Of a stretch of 20,616 nucleotides of DNA, positions 6,821 through 14,686 are shown piece by piece. The translations under genes and the position numbers were made by a program. Under the pieces are notes generated by a model. It saw only the letters and a program-made list of their open reading frames with translations, was not told where the DNA came from and did not search any database. The stretch spans positions 1 to 20,616 of the forward strand of contig JBMOGA010000065.1 of assembly GCA_049318625.1 (NCBI GenBank), given 5' to 3'. Within the stretch, counting starts at the first letter, position 1, and each line of letters begins with the position of its first letter. This DNA comes from JBMOGA01 sp049318625. GTDB lineage: Bacteria; Pseudomonadota; Alphaproteobacteria; Rhizobiales; Hyphomicrobiaceae.

Positions 6821-7689
6821 GCGCGACCCACGTGTGCGGCGATGTTGTCGATCAGGCGCGTTTCGCCGAGCCATGCGGCCACCAGCAAGCGGCACGGACC
6901 GGTGTAGCCGGCCTCGAGAGGCGCCAGCGTATCCAGTCGGCGCGCCTCCAGATAGTCGACGCGGAAACCGGCGGCCGCCAGTGCCTGGCGGGCGTCCTCG
7001 ATGCAGCGGGCAACCGCGTCGCCCTGCGCGAGAGCTTCGGCGACCGCGGCGAGCGTGCGGTGGAGATCGGCGGCACGGACACGCTCGGCCGGCGACAGGT
7101 AGGCGTTGCGTGAGCTCATCGCTAGGCCGTCGGCCTCGCGCACGGTCGGGTAGCCGGCGATTTCGATGGCGATATCCAGATCACCCGCCATGCGCCGGAC
7201 CACTTGAAGCTGTTGATAATCCTTCTCGCCGAACACGGCACAATCGGCGGCCGTCTGCAGGAACAGCTTGGCGCAGACCGTGGCCACGCCGCCGAAGAAG
7301 TGGGGGCGGAAATCACTCTCGAGCCCCGCCGCGGGGCCGGCCGGCACGACGCGTGTGGAAAAGCCCTCTGGGTACATGACGTCGACCGTCGGTGCCCACA
7401 CGAGGTCGCAGCCGGCCGCGGCGAGCAGGGCGCAATCGGTCTCGAAGGTACGCGGGTACTTGCCGAAATCCTCCTGCGGGGCGAATTGCGTCGGGTTGAC
7501 GAAAATCGACGTGATGGTGCGCCGGGCTCGGCGACGCGCCTCGGCAACGAGGGCGAGGTGACCCGCATGCAGGGCTCCCATCGTCGGCACGAGACCGACG
7601 GTCGCGCCTTCGGCCCGCCAGGCGCGGACGCGCTTGCGCAGGTCGGCGACCGTGCGAACGACTTCGATCCGAGGCGCCAAATCAGCCAC
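6817..7689 (-). CDS. panC: Pantothenate synthetase (pantoate--beta-alanine ligase)
   Basis: PanC joins pantoate and beta-alanine with ATP in the cytoplasm, on the route to coenzyme A. The 290-residue protein shows VPTMGALHAGHLAL (34-47, the HIGH-type nucleotide site), SIFVNPTQFAPQEDFGKYPR (61-80), FGEKDYQQLQVV (153-164) and MSSRNAYLSPAER (191-203, the KMSKS-equivalent region). I chose the GTG at 7689 because AAGGAG (plus-strand 7699-7704) lies nine bases before it and the resulting length matches typical PanC; the frame stays open about 63 more codons but that part looks unlike PanC. It overlaps lipB by four bases, and its start region faces putA with 187 bases between. Confidence 0.95.
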   Translation of the reverse strand: MADLAPRIEVVRTVADLRKRVRAWRAEGATVGLVPTMGALHAGHLALVAEARRRARRTITSIFVNPTQFAPQEDFGKYPRTFETDCALLAAAGCDLVWAPTVDVMYPEGFSTRVVPAGPAAGLESDFRPHFFGGVATVCAKLFLQTAADCAVFGEKDYQQLQVVRRMAGDLDIAIEIAGYPTVREADGLAMSSRNAYLSPAERVRAADLHRTLAAVAEALAQGDAVARCIEDARQALAAAGFRVDYLEARRLDTLAPLEAGYTGPCRLLVAAWLGETRLIDNIAAHVGRA

Positions 7690-7698
7690 GATCTCACG

Positions 7699-7704
7699 CT
7701 CCTT
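7699..7704 (-). promoter_or_regulatory. Shine-Dalgarno sequence deciding the panC start
   Basis: On the minus strand this reads AAGGAG, nine bases before the GTG at 7689. It is the only strong ribosome site near the beginning of recognisable PanC sequence, so it decides in favour of the GTG over more distant upstream starts. Confidence 0.75.
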
Positions 7705-7876
7705 CGTGAACAACGCGGCACCCTTGCTGCGCCCTGCCCGACCCGTCAAGCACGACCCTCGGATACGAGATGCGCCCGGTGCGGCGTCGGCCCGGCGTGT
7801 GCGCCGACATGATGGTCTCGCGGGCTTGGGGGTACTAATCTCGTGGCGACCGACTCGGAGCCGAGGAGACCGGCGC

Positions 7877-10800
7877 ATGGCCGCGACTGCCGCCGCACAA
7901 TCTGCGCTCGCCGATCGCGCGGGCGACCTGCCACCGCGCGACGAGATCGCCGCCTATCATCTGGCCGACGAGGCGCGCGTCGTCGGCGGCTTGGTCGAGC
8001 GTGCGCTCACCACCGAGGACGACCGTCGCCGCGTGGCCGAGCTGGCGCGCCGTCTCGTGCATGCCGCGCGCGCCGGGCGCCATCGGTTCTCCGGCATCGA
8101 CGCCTTCATGCACGAGTACGGATTGAGCTCGGAGGAAGGCGTCATCCTGATGTGCCTCGCCGAGGCCCTGCTGCGCATTCCCGATGCGCGGACCGCGGAT
8201 GCGCTGATCGCCGAAAAGGTCGGCAGCGGCCAGTGGGAACGCCATCTCGGCGCCTCCGAGTCGCTGCTGGTGAACGCCTCCACCTGGGGGCTGATGCTGA
8301 CCGGACGCATCGTCAAGCTCCGCGGCGGCTCGCCGGATGCCTCGGGCCTTCTCGGCCGTCTCGTCGCCAAGTCCGGCGAGCCGTTCATCCGGCAGGCGCT
8401 GCGCCAGGCGATGAAAGTGATGGGCGATCAGTTCGTGCTGGGCCGCACGATCAAGGAAGCGGTGGCCCGCGCGGAGCCACTCGCAGCCAAGGGTTATCGG
8501 TTCTCCTATGACATGCTGGGGGAAGCGGCGCGCACGGCGAAGGACGCCGACCGCTACTTCCATCGCTACATGACCGCGGTCGGCGTGGTCGGTGCAGCCG
8601 CCGGTCCGTTCGCGGCCGCCCACCCCGACGCACTGATGGCGCGGCCGAGCCTGTCGGTTAAGCTTTCGGCCATTCATCCACGGTTCGAGCCGGGCAAGGA
8701 GGAGAGCCTCGGTCGCGAGTTGGTGCCGCGTCTGATCGAATTGGCCGCCGCGGCGCGCGGCGCCGGCCTCGGGTTGACCATCGACGCGGAAGAGCAGGAC
8801 CGGCTCGATCTCACACTCGCGGTTCTCGGACGCGTGCTCACCGATCCGGCGCTCGACGGCTGGCAGGGCCTCGGGATCGCCGTGCAGGCCTATGGGAAGC
8901 GCGCCATTCCGGTGCTGCGGTGGCTGCGGCGGCTTGCCGAGCGGACCGGAAAGCGCATCCCCGTGCGGCTGGTCAAAGGCGCCTACTGGGACAGCGAGAT
9001 CAAGTGGGCGCAGGAACGCGGCTATGCCGACTATCCCGTGCTCACCCGCAAGACCCACACCGACGTGTCGTTCCTCGCGGCCATGCGCCTGCTGCTGTCC
9101 GAGCCCATCGCCTTCTTCCCGCAGATCGCGACCCACAACGCCCACACCGTCGCCGCCGCCTATGTCGAGGGCGCCAACGTATCGTTCGAATACCAGCGTC
9201 TGCATGGCATGGGCGAAGCGCTGTTCGATGAGGTGGTCGGCGCCGGCAAGCTCGGCCGGCCGTGCCGCATCTATGCTCCGGTCGGCGGGCACGAGGACCT
9301 GCTCGCCTATCTCGTCCGCCGGCTGCTGGAGAACGGTGCCAACACGTCGTTCGTCAATCGCCTCGCCGACGAGGAGGCGCCGGTCGCCGAGATCGTCCGC
9401 GATCCGGTGGAGGTGGTGGAGCAGGCACTGCAGTCCGATCCGGTCGCGGTGGCGCCGCCGTTCGCGCGTCCGCGCGACATCCTGGCCCCGCGGCGCAACA
9501 GTCTCGGTCTCGCGCTGTCGGAGCCGTCGGTACGCGGGGATGTCGAGCGCGGTATCGCCAACGCCTTGCAGGGTTCGTTCGCCGTCGGTTCGATCATCGA
9601 CGGCAAGGTGCACGCGAGCGGAGCCGACGCCACGCATGTGGCGTGTCCGCACGACCGGCGCCAGCGACTTGGCACCGTCCTGCGCGCGAGCCCCGCACTG
9701 GTCGAGATGGCCCTCGCGGGCGCAAGCAACGCCCAGCACGGCTGGGACATGCTCGGCGGTCCCGCCCGCGCCGACATACTGGAAAAGGCCGCGGACCTGT
9801 TCGAGCGCGACCGCACGCGGCTGATGGCGGTGATCGTTCGCGAGGCCGGCAAAACGCTGGAGAACGCGCAGGGGGATATCCGCGAGGCCGTCGACTTCCT
9901 GCGGTACTACGCGAGCGAGGCGCGCCGGCTGTTTTCCGGTCCCGTGGCGTTGCCGGGCCCGACCGGCGAGCGCAATGCCCTGACGCTGCGCGGCCGTGGC
10001 GTATTCGCCTGCATCTCGCCGTGGAACTTCCCGATCGCCATCTTCACCGGTCAGGTCGCGGCTGCCTTGGCCGCCGGCAACACCGTGGTGGCGAAGCCGG
10101 CCGAGCAGACGCCGATCACGGCCTTTCTCGCCACGCAGTTGCTGCACGAGGCCGGCGTGCCGCCGGGTGCGCTGCAACTGCTGGCCGGTGACGGCGGGAT
10201 CGGTGCCGCCCTGGTGCGCGATCCCCGGACGAAGGGCGTTGCGTTCACCGGATCCAACGAGACGGCCTGGGCCATCCAGAAGACGCTCGCCGATCGTCGC
10301 GGCGCCATCGTGCCATTCATAGCCGAGACCGGCGGCCTCAACGCGATGATCGCGGACAGCTCGGCCCTGCCGGAACAGGTCGTGCGCGATGTGGTGCGCT
10401 CGGCCTTCGATTCGGCGGGCCAGCGGTGCTCGGCGGCGCGTGTGCTGTTCCTGCAGGAGGATGTCGCCGACCGCATGAGCGAGATGCTGGTCGGGGCCGT
10501 CGAGGCGCTGACGGTCGGTGATCCGCTGGACTATGCGACCGACATCGGCCCGGTGATCGATCAGACGGCCCAGGACGCACTCGACGCCCATAAGGCGCGG
10601 CTGCGCCACAGCGCCCGCATGCTGGTCGATCTCCGCATGCCGGCCGCCTGCCATGCCGGAACCTTTGTGACACCCGCCGTATTCGAGATCGCGCGCCTCG
10701 CCGATCTCGATCGCGAGGTGTTCGGACCGATCCTGCACGTGATCCGCTTCCCGCGCGGCCGCATCGATCAGGTCGTGGCCGCCGTCAACGCCACAGGTTT

Positions 10801-11074
10801 CGGCCTGACCCTCGGGCTGCACTCGCGCATCGCCAACGTGGCCGACTACGTGGCCGAGCATGCGCGCGTCGGTAATCTGTACGTCAACCGCAACCAGATC
10901 GGCGCGGTGGTCGGCGTGCAGCCGTTCGGCGGCGAGGGTTTGTCGGGCACCGGACCGAAGGCCGGGGGCCCGAACTATCTGTCGCGCTTCGCCACCGAGC
11001 GCGTGCGCACGACCGATATCACGGCGACCGGCGGCAACGTCCAGCTGCTCGGCCTCACCGTCGAGCGGATCTGA
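7877..11074 (+). CDS. putA: Bifunctional proline dehydrogenase / L-glutamate gamma-semialdehyde dehydrogenase
   Basis: PutA oxidises proline to pyrroline-5-carboxylate with FAD and then to glutamate with NAD. The 1065 residues start at an ATG with GAGGAG eight bases upstream. The arm/dehydrogenase part begins near EGVILMCLAEALLRIPD (about residue 86), with VRLVKGAYWD (363-372), YQRLHGMGE (439-447) and GANTSFVNRLAD as proline dehydrogenase motifs. The aldehyde dehydrogenase half has SPWNFP (714-719), FTGS (790-793), the general base Glu817 in ETGGLN and the nucleophile Cys851 in GQRCSA. It ends with GGEGLSGTGPKAGGP, as in short PutAs. There is no ribbon-helix-helix DNA-binding domain, so this is a catalytic-only PutA that cannot repress its own gene. 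No proline permease is next to it. Confidence 0.96.
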   Translation: MAATAAAQSALADRAGDLPPRDEIAAYHLADEARVVGGLVERALTTEDDRRRVAELARRLVHAARAGRHRFSGIDAFMHEYGLSSEEGVILMCLAEALLRIPDARTADALIAEKVGSGQWERHLGASESLLVNASTWGLMLTGRIVKLRGGSPDASGLLGRLVAKSGEPFIRQALRQAMKVMGDQFVLGRTIKEAVARAEPLAAKGYRFSYDMLGEAARTAKDADRYFHRYMTAVGVVGAAAGPFAAAHPDALMARPSLSVKLSAIHPRFEPGKEESLGRELVPRLIELAAAARGAGLGLTIDAEEQDRLDLTLAVLGRVLTDPALDGWQGLGIAVQAYGKRAIPVLRWLRRLAERTGKRIPVRLVKGAYWDSEIKWAQERGYADYPVLTRKTHTDVSFLAAMRLLLSEPIAFFPQIATHNAHTVAAAYVEGANVSFEYQRLHGMGEALFDEVVGAGKLGRPCRIYAPVGGHEDLLAYLVRRLLENGANTSFVNRLADEEAPVAEIVRDPVEVVEQALQSDPVAVAPPFARPRDILAPRRNSLGLALSEPSVRGDVERGIANALQGSFAVGSIIDGKVHASGADATHVACPHDRRQRLGTVLRASPALVEMALAGASNAQHGWDMLGGPARADILEKAADLFERDRTRLMAVIVREAGKTLENAQGDIREAVDFLRYYASEARRLFSGPVALPGPTGERNALTLRGRGVFACISPWNFPIAIFTGQVAAALAAGNTVVAKPAEQTPITAFLATQLLHEAGVPPGALQLLAGDGGIGAALVRDPRTKGVAFTGSNETAWAIQKTLADRRGAIVPFIAETGGLNAMIADSSALPEQVVRDVVRSAFDSAGQRCSAARVLFLQEDVADRMSEMLVGAVEALTVGDPLDYATDIGPVIDQTAQDALDAHKARLRHSARMLVDLRMPAACHAGTFVTPAVFEIARLADLDREVFGPILHVIRFPRGRIDQVVAAVNATGFGLTLGLHSRIANVADYVAEHARVGNLYVNRNQIGAVVGVQPFGGEGLSGTGPKAGGPNYLSRFATERVRTTDITATGGNVQLLGLTVERI

Positions 11075-11087
11075 GGCGGCCTGCCGG

Positions 11088-11708
11088 TCAGCCCCAGGCG
11101 TAGTTGAAACTGACGGAGATCCGCTCCTCGTCCGCGCGGTTCATGGGTACTTCGTGGCGCAGCCAACTCTCCCACAGCGCCACCATGCCGGGCTTGGGAT
11201 CGAGCGTGATGAACGGGCGGTTCTCGCGCGCGGCGCGGGCCTTGCGCGGCGGCGCAGCCATCATGAGGCCCAGTCGCGGGTCCTCGAATTTGATGGCGCT
11301 CGCGCCATCGGGCACCTTCACATAGTATGTGCCGCTGATGACGCTGTGCGGATGGATGTGCGAGCCATGGACGCCGCCACTCTGCAGGATGTTGATCCAG
11401 AGGCTGTCGAGCCTGAGGCGGCGCCCGCCGAGGTCGAAATCGAGATCCCTGACGAACACCGCGACGTGCTCGTCGACCTCCTTGGACAGTTCGGCGAGCA
11501 CAGGAGACCGCCAGGTCAGGTCGTTGAGAGACGCGTAGGAGGTGTAGCCGAGGTAACTGTTGTCGCGGCACCAAGCCTGCCCCGCCTCGTCCTCCGCCGC
11601 GACCGACCGGCAGGCGGCTTCCACCTCCTCGAGGAGGCGACGGCTGCTGCGGCCGGTGGCCATGCCGGTGTAGATCTTGGTCGCGAACAGATGTTCGATC
11701 TTCGCCAT
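11088..11708 (-). CDS. Putative 2-oxoglutarate/Fe(II) oxygenase, TIGR02466-like
   Basis: The 206-residue protein resembles the TIGR02466 group of putative 2OG-Fe(II) oxygenases. HGSHIHPHSVISGTYYVKVP (114-133) contains the HxHP pattern that supplies metal ligands, followed by FEDPR (141-145). WLRHEVPMN (182-190) should give the distal histidine (His185) and RISVSFNYAWG the arginine that binds 2-oxoglutarate (Arg197). I chose the ATG giving MAKIEHLFATKIY, the usual beginning in this group; a longer frame adds 38 residues of non-conserved sequence. The Shine-Dalgarno sequence is weak. The substrate is unknown; members occur singly in many proteobacteria. It converges on putA with only 13 bases between and is divergent from the SnoaL-like gene. 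Confidence 0.85.
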   Translation of the reverse strand: MAKIEHLFATKIYTGMATGRSSRRLLEEVEAACRSVAAEDEAGQAWCRDNSYLGYTSYASLNDLTWRSPVLAELSKEVDEHVAVFVRDLDFDLGGRRLRLDSLWINILQSGGVHGSHIHPHSVISGTYYVKVPDGASAIKFEDPRLGLMMAAPPRKARAARENRPFITLDPKPGMVALWESWLRHEVPMNRADEERISVSFNYAWG

Positions 11709-11847
11709 GGCGAGCCCCCGGAGGTTGTCGTGTGCGGCATATCCCCAAGCCCGGCCACCCACAAGCCCGGTGGTGCGCGGACCGCATTGACGTGCGCCAT
11801 TCGTCCGTCGTAGCTGCGCCACATCAACAATTCCGAAAGCGAGCCTT

Positions 11848-12273
11848 ATGACAGCGCGAGATACCGAGGCCCTGATCCGCCGCTACTATGCGGCCTTCAA
11901 CCGGGGTGACACGGAGGGCATGCTCGACTGTGTCGCCGATGGCCTGATCCACGACGTGAACCAGGGTGAGCGCCGGATCGGCAAGCCGCGTTTCCACGCC
12001 TTCTGCGCGCGCATGTCCCATCACTACAAAGAGAACCTGCGCGACATCGTCATCCTGGTCAGCGAGGACGGCCGGCGCGCGGCGGCGGAGTTCAACGTGC
12101 ACGGGCAGTACATGGTGACCGAGCAGGGCCTGCCGGACGCCAAGGGCCAGACCTATGCGCTGCCGGGCGGCTCGTTCTTCGCGATCGACAACGGCCGGAT
12201 CACGCGGGTCACGACCTACTATAACCTCACGGATTGGATCATGCAGGTGAGCGCGGAGCCGGCACAGCCGTGA
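11848..12273 (+). CDS. SnoaL-like / ketosteroid-isomerase-related protein (NTF2 fold)
   Basis: The 141-residue protein matches the ketosteroid isomerase-related (TIGR02096-like) group of the NTF2-like fold. Characteristic stretches are ALIRRYYAAFNRGDTEGML (8-26), a conserved HDVNQGERRIGKPRF, EFNVHGQYMVTEQGLP, and a C-terminal GRITRVTTYYNLTDWIMQV. The fold forms a cone-shaped pocket for small hydrophobic or polar ligands; the reaction is not known for this group, and the name should not be taken as proof of steroid isomerase activity. The ribosome site is weak. Its stop overlaps the GTG start of the acetyltransferase gene by four bases, so it heads a tightly coupled three-gene operon. Confidence 0.85.
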   Translation: MTARDTEALIRRYYAAFNRGDTEGMLDCVADGLIHDVNQGERRIGKPRFHAFCARMSHHYKENLRDIVILVSEDGRRAAAEFNVHGQYMVTEQGLPDAKGQTYALPGGSFFAIDNGRITRVTTYYNLTDWIMQVSAEPAQP

Positions 12274-12872
12274 CCGTCACGATCGAGCCATTGACGGGCG
12301 ATGCGGTGAAGCCAGCCCTTGCGGCGGTGGCGCGGCTGCGCGTCGCGGTGTTCCGCGAGTGGCCCTATCTCTACGAAGGCACCGAGGCCTACGAGCAGGA
12401 CTATCTCGACGGTCTGGCCGCGGCGGCACATGCGGTGATCGTCGTCGCGCGCGACGGCGACGCGATCGTCGGCGTCGCCACAGGTGCGCCGCTGGTTTCG
12501 CACACGGAAGAGTTCATTCCGCTGTTCGAGGCCCGCGGGTTCGATCCGCGCCGCGTGTTCTACTTCGCCGAGTCCGTGCTGCTTCCGGCCTACCGCGGCC
12601 GTGGCATCGGCCATGCCTTCTTCGAGCAGCGCGAGGCGGTGGCGCGGCAAGCCATCGGGCCGGCCGGAGCCTTCACACATGCGGCGTTCTGCGGGGTCGT
12701 GCGCCCCGACGACGATCCGCGCCGTCCTGCCGGCTATCGCCCGCTCGACGACTTCTGGAGCAAGCGCGGCTACCGTCGCGTCGATGGCCTCGTCGGCCGC
12801 TACAGCTGGCGCGAGATCGGCCAGACCGAGGAGACGGCCAAGCCGATGCAGGTCTGGATGCGGGCGCTGTGA
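12270..12872 (+). CDS. GNAT-family N-acetyltransferase
   Basis: The 200-residue protein is an acetyl-CoA-dependent acyltransferase. Motif A with the pyrophosphate-binding loop is ESVLLPAYRGRGIGHAFFEQ (101-120; R-G-R-G-I-G). The N-terminal part (LRVAVFREWPYLYEG) and the DFWSKRGYRRVDG near residues 161-173 are typical of the branch found beside nitrilase-family genes. The GTG start overlaps the preceding stop as GTGA; GGAG lies 11 bases upstream. It is longer than a minimal GNAT and has a conserved C-terminal extension ending KPMQVWMRAL. The next gene also starts by a GTGA overlap. The substrate is unknown; the coupling suggests a step linked to amide hydrolysis by the neighbour. Confidence 0.88.
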   Translation: MTVTIEPLTGDAVKPALAAVARLRVAVFREWPYLYEGTEAYEQDYLDGLAAAAHAVIVVARDGDAIVGVATGAPLVSHTEEFIPLFEARGFDPRRVFYFAESVLLPAYRGRGIGHAFFEQREAVARQAIGPAGAFTHAAFCGVVRPDDDPRRPAGYRPLDDFWSKRGYRRVDGLVGRYSWREIGQTEETAKPMQVWMRAL

Positions 12873-13780
12873 CCGGGCCTCGGGAGAGCCTGCGGGTCGC
12901 GGCGGCCCAATATCCGCTGGACCCTCCGGCCGATTTCGACGCCTGGGCGGCCAAGCTGTCCACCTGGGTTGGCGACGGCGCGGCGACCGGCGCGGCGCTG
13001 CTGGTGTTCCCGGAATATGGCGCGATGGAGGTGGCCGCCGCCGCCGGCCCGGCGGTTGCCGGCGACCTCTCCCTCAGCCTCGCAGCCGTCGCCGACAGGC
13101 TGGACGACATGGATCACGTTCATGCGGCACTCGCCCGCCGCCATGGCGTCCACATCCTCGCCGCGAGCGGACCCCGCCGGCGGGCCGACGGCGCCTTCGT
13201 GAACACGGCCCGGCTGGTCACGCCGGGCGGCCGGATCGGCGCTCAGGACAAGCTCATCATGACGCCGTTCGAGCACGCCTGGGGCATCGTGCCCGGCGGG
13301 CCGTTGCGGGTGTTCGACACCGCGCTCGGGCGGCTCGCCGTGGCGATCTGCTACGACAGCGAGTTTCCGCTGCTGGTGCGGGCCCAGGTGGAAGCTGGCG
13401 CCGAAGTGCTGCTGATCCCGTCATGCACGGAGTGGCCCTCGGGCTATCATCGCGTGCGTGCCGCCGCGACCGCTCGGGCCCTCGAAGGGCAGTTCGCCAC
13501 TGTTATGTCCCCGACTGTAGGCTTGGCACCCTGGTCTCCCGCCGTCGATCGCAACAGCGGTGCGGCCGGCATCTACGTGCCGCCGGATCGCGCCCTGAGC
13601 ATGACCGGCGTGGTGGCCGAGGGCACCCGCGAAGCCCCGGGCTGGGTGGCCGGCACCATAGATCTGGCGACCCTCGACGGGCTCCGCGCGGCCGGAGAGA
13701 TGCGCAACCGGGACGACTGGATGCGGCAGCCCGGCGCCACGACGTCGAGCGCCGCCGTCGAGGTGGAGGATCTGCGCTAA
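12869..13780 (+). CDS. Carbon-nitrogen hydrolase (nitrilase superfamily, probable amidase)
   Basis: The 303-residue protein carries the Glu-Lys-Cys triad of the superfamily: Glu49 in LLVFPEYG, Lys128 in AQDKLIMTPFE, and Cys161 in AVAICYDSEFP. It opens with SLRVAAAQYPL, the usual first strand. These enzymes mostly hydrolyse amides, less often nitriles or carbamoyl groups. The GTG start overlaps the acetyltransferase stop as GTGA. The order GNAT then nitrilase-domain is the same as in known fused GNAT/carbon-nitrogen hydrolase proteins (Rim1-like branch), so this pair may be the split version. The substrate cannot be read from the sequence. About 105 bases separate its stop from a tRNA gene. 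Confidence 0.9.
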   Translation: MTGPRESLRVAAAQYPLDPPADFDAWAAKLSTWVGDGAATGAALLVFPEYGAMEVAAAAGPAVAGDLSLSLAAVADRLDDMDHVHAALARRHGVHILAASGPRRRADGAFVNTARLVTPGGRIGAQDKLIMTPFEHAWGIVPGGPLRVFDTALGRLAVAICYDSEFPLLVRAQVEAGAEVLLIPSCTEWPSGYHRVRAAATARALEGQFATVMSPTVGLAPWSPAVDRNSGAAGIYVPPDRALSMTGVVAEGTREAPGWVAGTIDLATLDGLRAAGEMRNRDDWMRQPGATTSSAAVEVEDLR

Positions 13781-13886
13781 CTCGCTTGAGCCCGCGCTTG
13801 CGGCCCGGGCGGAACGGGCTGCTGACGAAAGCGGGCCTGCGGGTGTTCCCCTCGCCCGTGCAAATCTGTTACACGACCCGCTGGTC

Positions 13887-13962
13887 GGGCCCGTAGCTCA
13901 ACGGTTAGAGCTGACGGCTCATAACCGTCTGGTTCTCGGTTCAAATCCGGGCGGGCCCACCA
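13887..13962 (+). tRNA. tRNA-Met (CAT anticodon), elongator type
   Basis: A full cloverleaf can be folded. The acceptor stem GGGCCCG pairs with CGGGCCC (13952-13958). The D stem is GCTC/GAGC. The anticodon stem GACGG/CCGTC encloses the loop CTCATAA with anticodon CAT at 13920-13922. The T stem CTCGG/CCGGG (one G-U pair) carries the loop TTCAAAT. The discriminator A is followed by an encoded CCA. The paired first base (G1-C72) and an anticodon stem without three consecutive G-C pairs exclude the initiator. The lysidine-modified tRNA-Ile(CAT) is an alternative. Confidence 0.93.
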
Positions 13963-14067
13963 AGACCCAGATCGCCGAAATCTCCGAACAGCGCGGTGCG
14001 TCTGCACCATAACCCCGAGCATCCACTCGATTCCCCGCACGCCCGCATCGGGTGGCGCGGAGGGGCC

Positions 14068-14328
14068 TCAGCGGCGCCTCCGGCTCCGCGCGACCAGCGC
14101 CCCCGCGATCCAACCGAGCCCGGCCAGTCCGACGCCGAGTTCGTTCAATCCCCGCTGCCGTCCGGCGATCAACTCACTCGCAAAGCCCGCCCCCACCGCG
14201 ATGCAAACGGTGACCAACGTGGCCGTCCTCCAGTGGCGCGACGTCCGCCGCACCTCGGTCCAGCACCAGAGCCCCGCAGCGAACAGCAGCGGGGCCGCAG
14301 CGAGCGTCTTCAGGTCCAGGGCGGTCAT
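14068..14328 (-). CDS. Small integral membrane protein of unknown function
   Basis: The 86-residue protein has three hydrophobic segments: about 7-22 (LAAAPLLFAAGLWCW), 36-54 (ATLVTVCIAVGAGFASELI) and 64-81 (GVGLAGLGWIAGALVA), with a basic tail SRRRR. The ATG is preceded by GGAG with eight bases of spacing on the minus strand, which supports a real gene. The positive charges at the first loop (RRTSRHWR) and the C-terminus suggest both lie in the cytoplasm by the positive-inside rule. No known family is recognised. It stands alone between the tRNA and a non-coding stretch. Confidence 0.65.
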   Translation of the reverse strand: MTALDLKTLAAAPLLFAAGLWCWTEVRRTSRHWRTATLVTVCIAVGAGFASELIAGRQRGLNELGVGLAGLGWIAGALVARSRRRR

Positions 14329-14686
14329 CGATGTTCTCCGGCGGCGGGCGACAACGTTACGACGAGATACACCGCTTGGCGTCCTTGCTCATCCTAGCGC
14401 TGCGCTAAACGCCGTCCCAGTCCAACGGCGGCCAATCCGCCCCCGAGGCGGCGTTTTACCGCTCCCTCAGAGGTGATTCGGTCGATCCTCACGGCCAGCG
14501 CACCGACGGATCTTCGTGTTGCATCGACCAACGCATGGATGTTCCCGGATCGGCTTTTCAGCCAACACATCTTCAACGTTTCGGCGCCCGCCGGCGCCCC
14601 ATGACAGCATTTGTTTCTCCTCAGTTTACGGAACTGCAACGTTAAATTGCAAAAGTTTGCCCGAACACCCTCCTGGAGATTCCGTG
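14329..14686. other. Non-coding stretch with several dyads, upstream of the chemoreceptor gene
   Basis: These 358 bases have no supported gene. They contain the 13-base palindrome TAGCGC-T-GCGCTA (14395-14407). A long-range inverted repeat AAACGCCG (14407-14414) / CGGCGTTT (14449-14456) encloses a smaller hairpin CCGCC-CCCGA-GGCGG (14437-14451) followed by TTTT. The dyad CAGTT-TACGG-AACTG lies at 14622-14636. The last 70 bases are clearly more A+T-rich than the neighbours, including GCAAA-AG-TTTGC, and probably hold the promoter of the chemoreceptor gene; no clear -35/-10 pair can be assigned. Confidence 0.5.
14622..14636. promoter_or_regulatory. Short inverted repeat in the chemoreceptor leader
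   Basis: CAGTT and AACTG are perfect complements around TACGG, 51-65 bases before the ATG at 14687. The site lies in the A+T-rich leader where a promoter or operator is expected. No binding protein can be named. Confidence 0.3.

Noticed and set aside
7835..10861. A 1008-codon open frame antisense to putA.
   Set aside because: Its residues are His/Gly/Arg/Asp-rich with no family motif, as expected for the shadow of a high-GC gene; the plus strand encodes clear PutA.
13777..14040. A minus-strand frame containing WARPDLNREPDGYEPSA, often annotated as a hypothetical protein.
   Set aside because: It is the antisense translation of the tRNA-Met gene, a well-known annotation artefact.
14374..14390. 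A sigma-54-like element (TTGGCGTCCTTGC) before the chemoreceptor.
   Set aside because: The GG and GC doublets are about three bases too close for a -24/-12 promoter, and it lies some 300 bases from the start codon.
14394..14639. A possible 81-residue minus-strand gene in the non-coding stretch before the chemoreceptor.
   Set aside because: It starts with TTG with no Shine-Dalgarno sequence, and its product has no recognisable family or segment pattern.
14643..14666. A flagellar sigma-28-like promoter (TAAA ... GCCCGAAC) before the chemoreceptor.
   Set aside because: The spacer is about three bases too short and the -10 match is partial, so it is not a supported call.
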